Shown: positions 9,561 through 17,553, counted from the first letter of the stretch. The stretch is DNA of 64,000 nt from Halopseudomonas salegens (GCF_900105655.1 NZ_LT629787.1:3038001-3102000); one strand, 5' to 3'. Notes: a model not told the origin generated them from the letters alone. Program-made: numbers and translations.

Positions 9561-10039
9561 GACGCTTGCGGCAGCACCTCGGTCGCCGGCCAGCCAGCAC
9601 CCACCTCAACGCGGATATCCCGCGCACCGACCGCCTCACCGCAACAGGAGCAGGTCATGACTGGCTGCATTATCTGGCCGCACTCCCTGTGCACATGGAC
9701 AACCGGTGGCCCCTGCTCGTCGGCCATCATATAGGTATCACCCCAATGCACCAGCGCCAGAATCACCGGATGCAGCGCCAGGCCTTTCTCGGTCAAACGG
9801 TACTCTTCCCGCAGGGGCCGCTGCTGGTAGGCCTGCTTGCACAGCACACCATGCTCGACCAGCTTCTTCAGCCTGTCGGTCAGAATATGCCGGGTAATCC
9901 CCAGGCGCTTTTCGAAGGCTTCGAACCGCCGTACCCCCAGAAAGCAGTCGCGCAACACCAGCAAGGTCCAGCGGTCACCGACCACCGCCATACTGCGTGC
10001 CAGTGAGCAGGGTTGCTGATCCAGTTCTTCCCAACGCAT
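9545..10039 (-). CDS. HxlR-family transcriptional regulator with C-terminal Cys cluster
   Basis: A 164-residue regulator. The HxlR winged helix occupies about 10-105: SLARSMAVVGDRWTLLVLRDCFLGVRRFEAF, the recognition region GITRHILTDRLKKLVEHGVL, and wing EEYRLTEKG. The last 60 residues hold a cluster (ECGQIMQPVMTCSCCGEAV) with four Cys, suggesting a small metal-binding or redox module. The start has ACAGGAG 7 bases upstream. It is divergent from the SDR/DsbA-like pair, and two palindromes in the shared region look like its operators. The ligand is unknown. Confidence 0.88.
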   Translation of the reverse strand: MRWEELDQQPCSLARSMAVVGDRWTLLVLRDCFLGVRRFEAFEKRLGITRHILTDRLKKLVEHGVLCKQAYQQRPLREEYRLTEKGLALHPVILALVHWGDTYMMADEQGPPVVHVHRECGQIMQPVMTCSCCGEAVGARDIRVEVGAGWPATEVLPQASQRGG

Positions 10040-10071
10040 AAGAAACTCCTGTGTGATGCGTGCAGAATAAC

Positions 10072-10100
10072 TTGACAGGTTCTAAAAAGGAACCCACTAT
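10072..10100 (+). promoter_or_regulatory. Sigma-70-type promoter toward the SDR/DsbA-like genes
   Basis: TTGACA (perfect -35) and CACTAT (-10-like) with 17-bp spacing. The first downstream plus-strand gene starts at 10381, so a transcript would run through the inverted-repeat element at 10156-10337. Confidence 0.5.
10078..10094. promoter_or_regulatory. Probable HxlR operator 1
   Basis: A 17-bp palindrome, GGTTCTAAAAAGGAACC (one mismatch between arms). It fills the 17-bp space between a -35 (TTGACA, 10072-10077) and a -10-like CACTAT (10095-10100) reading toward the SDR gene. Bound protein would block that promoter. Confidence 0.6.
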
Positions 10101-10107
10101 CCCTATA

Positions 10108-10124
10108 GGTTCCTTAAAGGAACT
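10108..10124. promoter_or_regulatory. Probable HxlR operator 2
   Basis: GGTTCCTTAAAGGAACT, a second copy of the same motif. Its centre lies 30 bp from operator 1, so both would be on the same face of the helix, consistent with cooperative dimers. It overlaps the -10/start region of the plus-strand promoter. Confidence 0.6.
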
Positions 10125-10155
10125 TATGTGTATACGGCACAGCTACTGAGCACTG

Positions 10156-10337
10156 TTAAGGAAACACTGATTAATTACACATTTCGGCAACAGGCTGGTT
10201 GTCGCTGGCCGGTGCTGGACCGTTAGATGCCAGGGATGGCATCTACGAGCCCCCAGGGATGGGTTCACGGCGTGTCCAGCACCGGCCAGCGACAACCGGA
10301 CTGCAACGCTGAACTGATTGAATCAGTGTTTCCTTAA
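10156..10337. repeat. 182-bp inverted-repeat element (MITE-like)
   Basis: Terminal arms are a perfect 17-bp inverted repeat: TTAAGGAAACACTGATT at 10156-10172 and its complement at 10321-10337. A second perfect inverted repeat of 24 bp pairs 10197-10220 with 10274-10297. Inside, GATGCC at 10226-10231 pairs with GGCATC at 10238-10243. There is no open frame of note. It fills most of the 341-base gap between the HxlR and SDR genes. It resembles the non-coding palindromic repeats scattered in pseudomonad genomes; I see no second copy in this window. Confidence 0.8.
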
Positions 10338-10380
10338 TCAGCGCCCACCAATACGTCCATGGCTGACAAAAGAGGCCTTT

Positions 10381-11109
10381 ATGTCTACCGCACCTGCAGC
10401 TCTGATCATCGGCGCCGGCGACGCCACCGGTGGCGCCATCGCCCAGCGTTTTGCCCGTGAGGGCTATAGCGTCTGCGTCACCCGCCGCCAGCGTGACGCT
10501 CTGCAACCCCTGATAGACAGTATTCAGTCTGCGGGGGGCGTGGCCCACGGCTTTGGCTGTGATGCCCGCGATGAAGAGGCCATGATCGCGCTGTTCAACC
10601 AGATTGAAGCCGAGATCGGCCCATTGGACGTGGTGGTGTTCAATATCGGCGCCAATGTGCGTTTCAGTATCACCGACACCACAGCACGGGTGTATCGCAA
10701 GGTCTGGGAAATGGCCGCCTTCGCCGGCTTTCTGACCGGCCGCCAAGCCGCCAAAGCCATGCTGCCGCGCGGGCACGGCAGCATTATCTTTACCGGCGCC
10801 ACCGCCTCATTGCGCGGCAGTAGTGGGTTTGCCGCCTTTTCCAGCGCCAAATTTGCCCTGCGCGCATTGGCCCAGAGCATGGCCCGCGAGCTGGGCCCGC
10901 AGGGGATCCACGTCGCCCACAGTATTATTGATGGTGCTATTGATACCGATTTTATCCGCGACAATTTTCCCGAACGTTATGCCTTGAAAGACCAGGGCGG
11001 CATCCTCGACCCTGAGCACATCGCCGAGCAATACTGGCAGCTGCATTGCCAGCCAAAAGATTGCTGGACCCACGAGCTGGATCTGCGGCCCTGGATGGAA
11101 ACTTTCTGA
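10381..11109 (+). CDS. Short-chain dehydrogenase/reductase-like protein with Phe in place of catalytic Tyr
   Basis: A 242-residue SDR-fold protein. The N-terminal dinucleotide-binding motif is present in altered form (IIGAGDATGGAIAQRFAREG), as is the central NIGANV in place of NNAG. The usual catalytic YxxxK reads FSSAK at about residue 157, so the Tyr is Phe while the Lys remains. The segment FTGATASLRG supplies the Ser/Thr region. The start ATG 10381 follows AGAGG. It is followed 10 bases later by a DsbA-like gene and is divergent from the HxlR regulator. Substrate unknown, and it may be a poor or altered oxidoreductase. Confidence 0.82.
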   Translation: MSTAPAALIIGAGDATGGAIAQRFAREGYSVCVTRRQRDALQPLIDSIQSAGGVAHGFGCDARDEEAMIALFNQIEAEIGPLDVVVFNIGANVRFSITDTTARVYRKVWEMAAFAGFLTGRQAAKAMLPRGHGSIIFTGATASLRGSSGFAAFSSAKFALRALAQSMARELGPQGIHVAHSIIDGAIDTDFIRDNFPERYALKDQGGILDPEHIAEQYWQLHCQPKDCWTHELDLRPWMETF

Positions 11110-11119
11110 AGGAGCCACC

Positions 11120-11713
11120 ATGAGCAAAAGCATTGATTTCTATTTTGATGTCGGCAGTCCGGCCAGTTATCTGGCCTGGACCCAGTTACCCGCGCTGGCT
11201 GAGAACCATCAGGCACAACTGAACTACAAGCCGATGCTGCTGGGTGCCGTGTTTCAGGCTACCGGCAACAGTTCACCCGGCACTGTGGCCGCCAAGGGAA
11301 ATTACACCCGGCAGGACTTCCAGCGCTTCGCCAAGCGCTATGGCGTGGCCCTCAAGCATAACCCCCACTTTCCGATCAACACCCTGATGCTCATGCGCGG
11401 AGCCACAGCCTATTTGCATACCGCTGATTTCGAGCGTTACCTGGAAGCCATCTTCAGGGCCATGTGGGTCGAGGAGCTGGATATGGGCAAACCAGAGGTC
11501 GTTGCGGGCGTATTGCACAAAGCCGGCTTTGATGGCGCGGAAGTCATGACCCGAGTGCAAGATCCGGCAGTCAAGGATCAACTCAAGGCCACTACAGCAG
11601 AAGCCATCGAGCGTGGGGTGTTCGGCGCACCCACTCTGTTTGTTGGCGAGAACATGTTCTTTGGTCAGGACCGGCTGGACTTTGTGGCCGAAGCTCTGGC
11701 AAACGAAGACTGA
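11120..11713 (+). CDS. DsbA-family / 2-hydroxychromene-2-carboxylate isomerase-like protein
   Basis: A 197-residue thioredoxin-fold protein of the HCCA isomerase/GST-kappa type: IDFYFDVGSPASYLAWTQLPAL at the N-terminus, a helical insertion, and GVFGAPTLFVGENMFFGQDRLDFV at the C-terminus. The DsbA CxxC is absent; the position reads SPASY, as in the isomerase and kappa-class GST group, which use glutathione. It probably forms an operon with the SDR (10-base gap), suggesting glutathione-dependent handling of an aromatic or electrophilic compound. That role is inference. Confidence 0.85.
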   Translation: MSKSIDFYFDVGSPASYLAWTQLPALAENHQAQLNYKPMLLGAVFQATGNSSPGTVAAKGNYTRQDFQRFAKRYGVALKHNPHFPINTLMLMRGATAYLHTADFERYLEAIFRAMWVEELDMGKPEVVAGVLHKAGFDGAEVMTRVQDPAVKDQLKATTAEAIERGVFGAPTLFVGENMFFGQDRLDFVAEALANED

Positions 11714-11717
11714 GGTT

Positions 11718-12155
11718 TCAGACTTCCAGCAGAAAGGTAACCGGGCCGTCGTTGACCAGATGCACCTGCATAGTGGCGGCAAAACGCCCGCTGGCCACTG
11801 GCGCATGTGACTGCTCAGCCTGCGCCAGCATATAAGTGAAGAGCGCCTCGGCGTCTGCCGGGGCAGCTGCAGTGGAAAACCCCGGACGCAGCCCTTTACG
11901 GGTATCAGCTGCCAGGGTGAACTGTGAAACCAGTAACAGCCCGCCCCGGACATCGCGCAATGAACAATTCATGCGGCCTTCGGCATCGTTGAATACCCGG
12001 TAATCGAGCAAGCGGCGCAGCATCTTGTCAGCCTTGGCCTGATCATCACCCGGCTCAACCCCGACCAGCACCAGCAGCCCCTGATCAATGCAGCCGACCA
12101 CTTCCCCGGCGACTTCGACACGGGCAGTGGTCACCCGCTGCAACAATGCTTTCAT
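11718..12155 (-). CDS. dtd: D-aminoacyl-tRNA deacylase
   Basis: A 145-residue proofreading enzyme that hydrolyses D-aminoacyl-tRNA. Both active-site motifs are present: SQFTLAADT (about 79-87) and the C-terminal NDGPVTFLLEV with the Gly-Pro pair. It lies 3 bases after pip and is surely co-transcribed. Its end is 4 bases from the end of the convergent DsbA-like gene, with no visible terminator. Confidence 0.95.
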   Translation of the reverse strand: MKALLQRVTTARVEVAGEVVGCIDQGLLVLVGVEPGDDQAKADKMLRRLLDYRVFNDAEGRMNCSLRDVRGGLLLVSQFTLAADTRKGLRPGFSTAAAPADAEALFTYMLAQAEQSHAPVASGRFAATMQVHLVNDGPVTFLLEV

Positions 12156-12158
12156 CCG

Positions 12159-13130
12159 TTACTCGGCTACCGGCGTCAGGTCGAGCAGCTGTTGCGCCAT
12201 ACTTTCGGTAGCGCGAACCAGTGCATCGGCGATGCCTGGCTCGGAGGCCGCATGCCCGGCATCACGGATGATCTGCAACTCGCTGCCAGGCCAAAGCTGA
12301 TGCACCGCCAGGGCGTTGTCCAACGGGCACACCATGTCATAACGGCCATGCACAATCACACCGGGGATGTGCGCAATCTTGTGCATATTGGCAAGCAGCT
12401 GATCCTGCTCGAGGAATGATTGATGCTGGAAATAATGGCACTCAATGCGTGCCAACGCATAGGCTCGACGGGCCTCGCTGAAGCGCTCTACGACCTTGCT
12501 GCTGGGCCGTAACGTGGCGCAGCGCCCTTCCCAGGTCGACCAGGCCTTGGCCGCGTGCATGCGACAGATCTCATCATCACCCGTCAGACGGCGATAATAG
12601 GCTGCGACCATGTCATCACGCTCCTCAGTCGGAATCAGTGCCTGATAATCCTCCCAGTAATCCGGGAAAACCCGACTGGCCCCTTGCTGATAAAACCAGT
12701 GAATATCACTCGGCCGGCAAAGGAAAATCCCCCGCAACACCATACCCAGAACCCGCTCGGGATGCGATTGCGCATAAGCCAGCGCCAGGGTTGACCCCCA
12801 TGAGCCGCCAAAGAGTACCCACTGCTGAATACCCAGGTGCTCGCGCAACCTTTCCAGGTCAGCCACCAGGTCGGCAGTGGTGTTTTTTTCCAGGCTGCCA
12901 TGTGGGGTTGAGCGCCCGGCACCCCGCTGATCAAAGGTGACAATGCGATACAGTGAAGGATCAAAGAAGCGCCGGCTCAGGCTATCGCAGCCAGCGCCCG
13001 GACCGCCGTGAATGAAAACCACCGGCAGGCCATCCGGCTCACCACTTTCATCGGCATAGAGCACATGCGGCGACTCAACCGCCAGCTCATGCCGGGCATA
13101 AGGCTTGATCTCGGGGTACAGCAGTTGCAT
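12159..13130 (-). CDS. pip: Proline iminopeptidase
   Basis: A 323-residue alpha/beta-hydrolase removing N-terminal proline from peptides. It shows the oxyanion motif HGGPGAGCD, the nucleophile elbow GGSWGSTLALAYAQSHP, the Asp in GRYDMVCP and the catalytic His in DAGHAASEPG. Length and order match bacterial Pip (peptidase family S33). In pseudomonads pip and dtd are commonly adjacent. The start ATG 13130 is preceded by AGGAGCC. Confidence 0.94.
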   Translation of the reverse strand: MQLLYPEIKPYARHELAVESPHVLYADESGEPDGLPVVFIHGGPGAGCDSLSRRFFDPSLYRIVTFDQRGAGRSTPHGSLEKNTTADLVADLERLREHLGIQQWVLFGGSWGSTLALAYAQSHPERVLGMVLRGIFLCRPSDIHWFYQQGASRVFPDYWEDYQALIPTEERDDMVAAYYRRLTGDDEICRMHAAKAWSTWEGRCATLRPSSKVVERFSEARRAYALARIECHYFQHQSFLEQDQLLANMHKIAHIPGVIVHGRYDMVCPLDNALAVHQLWPGSELQIIRDAGHAASEPGIADALVRATESMAQQLLDLTPVAE

Positions 13131-13214
13131 GCAAGGCTCCTGGCCAGTTCAGGGAAAGATGACGCTGATCGTTACTCTACCTTACCCAGCGCCAAACCAG
13201 CTGTCACTCGGATT

Positions 13215-13799
13215 TCAGCCCATGGCAAACGGCATCCGACCAATCAGCCAGAGGTGTAACCACATAGCAAATATCACCCAGAACACCAGGCCGACAATCA
13301 CTACCAGAATATCCCGCGTCACCTTGCCCGCAGGAGGCACATAACCGCTCGCGCGGTCATCCCGGCGTGAGGCAATATAAAGGACCACAGCCCAGACAAG
13401 AAAGCCACCAAACAACAACAGATCGGCCAGCGTGCCATTGGCCAGCAAATGCGCGATGGCCCAGAATTTCACTGCCAGCAGCATCGGGTGGCCAACCCGT
13501 GCCTTGATGTGTGACCCCGGTATATAGGTCGCTACCAGAAGAATAAACGCCGGGATGGTCAGCAAGGCGGCCAGGTGGCGGGTCCAGGTGGGTGACTCCC
13601 AGAGCCAGACCGGCGCCATACGTGCCTGGCCGTAGCCCCAGACAATCAGCACCAGGCCCAGCAGCGCAACCAGCGAATACAGCCCTTTCCAGGGCAGCAG
13701 GCCTATCCGCGAAATCTGTTGCTGGCGCCAGGCCGGAGCCAGCATTTTGGTTGAATGAATACCGAGAAAAATCACCAGGCCAAGTATCAGCGCCAGCAT
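13215..13799 (-). CDS. NnrU family membrane protein
   Basis: A 194-residue integral membrane protein with five or six hydrophobic segments (for example LALILGLVIFLGIHS, GLYSLVALLGLVLIVWGYG, HLAALLTIPAFILLVATYIPG). GHPMLLAVKFWAIAHLLANG is typical of the NnrU/isoprenylcysteine methyltransferase-like group. NnrU was first linked to denitrification, but most members are uncharacterised. It is separated from pip by 84 bases. Whether it serves the nap system 4 kb away cannot be told. Confidence 0.82.
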   Translation of the reverse strand: MLALILGLVIFLGIHSTKMLAPAWRQQQISRIGLLPWKGLYSLVALLGLVLIVWGYGQARMAPVWLWESPTWTRHLAALLTIPAFILLVATYIPGSHIKARVGHPMLLAVKFWAIAHLLANGTLADLLLFGGFLVWAVVLYIASRRDDRASGYVPPAGKVTRDILVVIVGLVFWVIFAMWLHLWLIGRMPFAMG

Positions 13800-13843
13800 A
13801 GAGGGTTTCCTTGTGTGCGGGTGTCAGCAAAGGGCGCAGCCAT

Positions 13844-15139
13844 TCAGTCCGCTTGTCGCGCTGTCAGGCTTTGCTCTTCAGCACTATACAACACCAGCTC
13901 GCCATCTTCGTTAATATTGAAACCTTGCACGCCCTGCAAGAATGCCAGCACCGTCTGCTCCTGGTCCATCAGCGCCGATTCACAGGCTTTCTTGGTTGTT
14001 GCCACCTGCTGCAGGCTCAAGCCTTCCCCGCTCAGTTGGTAGCCGGCCATAAAGTTATTGCAGGAGGCAACGCCGGACAGGCGTTGCTCCGGTGCAAAGC
14101 GCAAGGTCACCCGTGATCCGTCCAGCGGTGCAGCGCTGTTGATCGATTCGACCACCCAGGTTGTGCCCTGCAGCAGCTGTTCGGGATCACCGGCGCAACC
14201 GGAATGGGTGGTACCAGACCGGGTCAGTTCGGCCCGATAGGGATAAGGCATCCCGCTCATACTGTCGTGACACAGGCTACGGTGCAGACGTAGCTCAAGG
14301 CCGAGATCAAGCGACCTGATCAGTGACTCGTCGCCACTCAGGCGCTCGACCTCATAGGGCAGTTCCCGCACCTCTTCATCAGGCGTACGGAGCGTCAACT
14401 GGTCGTCCAGGTCAATACGCCAGAAGGGTTCGTTTCCCCGCGCCTGGAGTGGGCGCGGCAAGGCACCCTGGGCAACGCAGAGCGGGTATTCCTCGCCCTT
14501 GAGCGTCAGCAGGGCCTGCTCGCCCTTACTCCAGAAACGGGTATCCGGGTCCCCTTTCGCTTCATAGCGGGCCCCGGATGCGGCCACTACGGGCAAGAGC
14601 ACAATGCGTTCATCCGCGACATCCAGCACCAGGTTTTCACCATCATGACCGGCCCGTATCTGTCGTTGGCCGCAATTCATCACACTGGTCATGGCCGTAT
14701 CACGATATGGCATCAACTCCAGGTCACCCAATGCCTGATCACCGCTGGCCGGATCCAGCATCAGCGCCTCCGACAGCCAACGCGTTCGTCCACCGTCTTC
14801 AATCCGCGCTTGCAGGCGCCAGTCTTCAGCCTGCGCCAGAGTCTCGGCATCGACCTCCAGCGCAAAGGCAATCGGCACCTGCCGACCTTCCAGCTGGATA
14901 CGCTGCTCGGCCAGCACCAGATCGTCGCTATCTTCGGCGCCGGTAACCTGCACCACTGCGACCACATCGGGTGAGAGGGCAATTCGCGCGGAATAGGTCA
15001 AATTGCCACTGATCCGGGTCAATGCCGGCAAGCTCACCTCAGGCTGAGCCGTCGCCTGACCATTGCCCTGTTCGCCACTGCAGCCGCCCAGCAAACCCAC
15101 TGCCAGCATCACGCTCAGCACCCCGGTTACCTTGTTCAT
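13844..15139 (-). CDS. Multi-domain lipoprotein: YbaY-like, COG3650-like and META domains
   Basis: A 431-residue predicted outer-membrane or periplasmic lipoprotein. The signal peptide ends in the lipobox LLGGC (Cys about 20). A YbaY-like beta domain follows (about 35-150), then a middle region resembling COG3650 lipoproteins (EPFWRIDLDDQLTLRTPD and CHDSMSGMPYPYRAEL). A META domain closes it (about 325-425; GTTWVVES, GVASCNNFMAGYQLSGEGL). META proteins such as HslJ are linked to stress or drug tolerance. ATG 15139 (MNKVTGV) gives the signal peptide directly at the N-terminus. Confidence 0.83.
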   Translation of the reverse strand: MNKVTGVLSVMLAVGLLGGCSGEQGNGQATAQPEVSLPALTRISGNLTYSARIALSPDVVAVVQVTGAEDSDDLVLAEQRIQLEGRQVPIAFALEVDAETLAQAEDWRLQARIEDGGRTRWLSEALMLDPASGDQALGDLELMPYRDTAMTSVMNCGQRQIRAGHDGENLVLDVADERIVLLPVVAASGARYEAKGDPDTRFWSKGEQALLTLKGEEYPLCVAQGALPRPLQARGNEPFWRIDLDDQLTLRTPDEEVRELPYEVERLSGDESLIRSLDLGLELRLHRSLCHDSMSGMPYPYRAELTRSGTTHSGCAGDPEQLLQGTTWVVESINSAAPLDGSRVTLRFAPEQRLSGVASCNNFMAGYQLSGEGLSLQQVATTKKACESALMDQEQTVLAFLQGVQGFNINEDGELVLYSAEEQSLTARQAD

Positions 15140-15276
15140 TGAATGTCTCCTAGAATGCTTGTCCAATTGCCTGCTCAGACCCACGCATCATGCCGTCCGT
15201 TCCCGACGCCATCTTTATTGCCAATAGGCGTGGGGCACTCCAGTATAGGCTGTGAGCTTCCCCATCGGATAAACAG

Positions 15277-15951
15277 ATGTTCGCCAACCATCGGCCACGC
15301 TGGCCCCTGTATGCATTACTTGGACTGCTGGCCTTGCTGCTGCTCGGGCTACTTCAGCCGATCGGTATTGATGAGCTGCTGCACTGGGGCATCGCCCTCG
15401 CCGGGCATTCCGCGACGCTGCCTACATTGTTGTTGCTGATGGCGGCGCTGATGTCTTTCGGCTTGCCGGGTAGCCTGTGTTTCTGGCTGATCGCGCCCTT
15501 TTACTCTCCTCTGATCAGCGTGCCGGTACTGGTTATGGGGAGCGTCGCCGGGGCAGCAGGCGCCTATGCGCTGGGACACCGGGTGGGCTCGGCCGTGCGT
15601 CCGAACCGCCTGGCCCGCCAGGTTCTGACACTACTGGCCAGACGCAGTGATTTTCTTACCCAGTGCGCCCTGCGCATATTGCCGGCTTTTCCGCATGCCT
15701 TTATCAACCTGGCTGCCGGGGTGCTGCATTTACCACTGACCAGTTTCCTACTGGCCGCTGTACTAGGCCTGAGCATCAAATGGCTGGTGTATGCCTACGC
15801 CGTTCACGGCATGGTCAGCGCACGACTCGCCGAGCAGTCGCTGGATCTATCCACTCTGCTGCCGTTGTTTGGACTGGCCGGCCTGCTGCTGACCGGCTCT
15901 CTGGTTCGACGCCACTGGCTGCGCGCTGACGACCATGCCCCCCTCCGTTGA
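15277..15951 (+). CDS. VTT-domain (DedA/TVP38-like) membrane protein
   Basis: A 224-residue inner-membrane protein with about five hydrophobic helices. The central signature resembles the VTT domain: FGLPGSLCFWLIAPFYSPL, then GSVAGAAGAYALGHRVG and LRILPAFPHAFINLAAGVLHLPLTSFLLA. Such proteins scramble or flip phospholipids or support membrane homeostasis. It is divergent from the META lipoprotein and has no obvious operon partner. Exact substrate unknown. Confidence 0.8.
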   Translation: MFANHRPRWPLYALLGLLALLLLGLLQPIGIDELLHWGIALAGHSATLPTLLLLMAALMSFGLPGSLCFWLIAPFYSPLISVPVLVMGSVAGAAGAYALGHRVGSAVRPNRLARQVLTLLARRSDFLTQCALRILPAFPHAFINLAAGVLHLPLTSFLLAAVLGLSIKWLVYAYAVHGMVSARLAEQSLDLSTLLPLFGLAGLLLTGSLVRRHWLRADDHAPLR

Positions 15952-16141
15952 TCAGATGAATGATCTCGGCCAGCCATTGTTTAGACATAAAACAGCTTAT
16001 CTGGTAAATTAACCGGCTAACCAAATTGATCGCCAAGTCCAACGGGCGCCTGAAATCAGCCTTGCCGCCCTGTAATCATCCTGCAATATCGCGCCGGACT
16101 GGCTCTGCAGAGACCTTTCTGCTTCAGGGCACGCCAACGGT

Positions 16142-16170
16142 TTGCCACACATTTTCTGACTAACAATATT
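16142..16170 (+). promoter_or_regulatory. Candidate sigma-70 promoter of the KamA-like gene
   Basis: TTGCCA, 17-bp spacer, AATATT (5/6 and 4/6 matches). It predicts transcription starting about 7 bases before the ATG at 16184, leaving no room for a ribosome-binding site. The rest of 15952-16141 shows nothing clear. Confidence 0.4.
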
Positions 16171-16183
16171 AAGTGTACTAACT

Positions 16184-17524
16184 ATGACTAGACAGAACAT
16201 TGTTGCTATTTCCCGTGACGACACGACCCCGAACGTCGAGCCCCAGCGCTTCAAGGTCTATACCGCCCGCCAGCTGCAGCAGATACCGCAACTGGCGCAA
16301 TTGAGCGAAGAGCAGCGTTTTGACATGCAGGTCGTGGCCAGCGTGCTGCCGTTCCGGGTCAATGAGTATGTGATCAACGAACTGATCGATTGGCAGAATA
16401 TTCCGGCCGACCCGATCTTCCAGCTGACCTTTCCGCAGCGCGGTATGCTCAAACCCGAGCACTTTGAGCGTGTGGCCAGCAAGATGCGCGATGGTGCCGA
16501 TCAGGCCAGCCTGAATCAGGTCATCAACGAGGTGCGCGCCGACCTCAACCCGCACCCGGCCGGCCAGCTGGAACACAACATTCCGCAGATTGACGGCGAA
16601 ACCGTGCAGGGCCTGCAACACAAATACCGGGAAACCGTCTTGTTCTTCCCCAGCTCGGGCCAGGTCTGCCACAGTTACTGCACCTTCTGCTTCCGTTGGG
16701 CGCAGTTTGTCGGCGACAAGGACCTGAAAATTGCCGCGCGGGAAAGCGGTCAACTGCAGGAATACCTGCGTGCGCACCCGGAAGTGACCGATGTACTGGT
16801 AACCGGCGGTGACCCGCTGGTGATGAAAACCAAGAACCTGCGCGCGCATCTGGAACCTCTGCTGACCGAAGAGTTTGCCCATGTGCGCACCATTCGCATC
16901 GGCTCCAAGGCACTGACATTCTGGCCTCAGCGTTTTGTCAGCGATGAAGACGCCGATGACCTGCTGGCACTGTTCAGCGAAATACAGGCGGCCGGCAAGC
17001 ACCTGGCGCTGATGGCCCACTACAACCACTGGCGTGAGCTGGAGCCTGCTATTGCGCGTGAGGCGATCCGCCGCGTGCGGGCGACCGGAGCCCAAATTCG
17101 CGCCCAGGGCCCACTGCTGGCCCACATCAACGATGACGCCGCCACCTGGGCACGCATGTGGCAGACTCAGGTCGAGCTGGGCATTATTCCCTATTACATG
17201 TTTGTCGAGCGTGATACTGGCGCCCAGCATTACTTCGAAGTGCCGCTGATCAAAGCCTGGGAGATCTACCGTGATGCCATGCAGCAGGTGTCCGGCATTG
17301 CCCGCACCGCGCGCGGTCCATCAATGAGCTCGCACCCCGGCAAGGTGGAGATCCAGGGCGTCGCCGAGATCAATGGTGAGAAAGTGCTGGCGCTGCGCAT
17401 GATTCAGGGCCGCAATCCGGACTGGGTACAACGCCCCTTCTTTGCCGAATACAACGAGCAAGCCACCTGGCTGAACCACCTCAAGCCCGCTTTTGGTGCA
17501 GACAAGTTTTTCTTCGACGCCTGA
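16184..17524 (+). CDS. KamA-family radical SAM protein, lysine 2,3-aminomutase-like
   Basis: A 446-residue radical SAM protein. The iron-sulfur motif CHSYCTFC (Cys162, 166, 169) holds the only cysteines in the protein. The KamA features VTGGDPLVMKTKNL and RIGSKALTFWPQR follow. The lysine in HPGK (Lys387) aligns with the PLP-binding lysine of lysine 2,3-aminomutase. By eye, the two substrate-binding Asp residues of the lysine enzyme align with Glu and Ser, and the C-terminal zinc cysteines are missing. It is therefore not clearly a lysine mutase, and is longer than EpmB. No Shine-Dalgarno is visible. An 8-bp GC hairpin (17531-17553) follows the stop. Confidence 0.8.
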   Translation: MTRQNIVAISRDDTTPNVEPQRFKVYTARQLQQIPQLAQLSEEQRFDMQVVASVLPFRVNEYVINELIDWQNIPADPIFQLTFPQRGMLKPEHFERVASKMRDGADQASLNQVINEVRADLNPHPAGQLEHNIPQIDGETVQGLQHKYRETVLFFPSSGQVCHSYCTFCFRWAQFVGDKDLKIAARESGQLQEYLRAHPEVTDVLVTGGDPLVMKTKNLRAHLEPLLTEEFAHVRTIRIGSKALTFWPQRFVSDEDADDLLALFSEIQAAGKHLALMAHYNHWRELEPAIAREAIRRVRATGAQIRAQGPLLAHINDDAATWARMWQTQVELGIIPYYMFVERDTGAQHYFEVPLIKAWEIYRDAMQQVSGIARTARGPSMSSHPGKVEIQGVAEINGEKVLALRMIQGRNPDWVQRPFFAEYNEQATWLNHLKPAFGADKFFFDA

Positions 17525-17530
17525 TATGCC

Positions 17531-17553
17531 GGGCCCTGCAGCCAACAGGGCCC
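17531..17553. terminator. GC-rich hairpin after the KamA-like gene
   Basis: GGGCCCTG at 17531-17538 pairs with CAGGGCCC at 17546-17553 around a 7-base loop, 6 bases after the stop. It lacks a T run, so it is only a possible terminator. Confidence 0.4.

Noticed and set aside
10197..10297. Nested inverted repeat read as a CRISPR or tRNA-like structure
   Set aside because: There are no repeated spacers and no acceptor or anticodon arrangement; it is one long hairpin.
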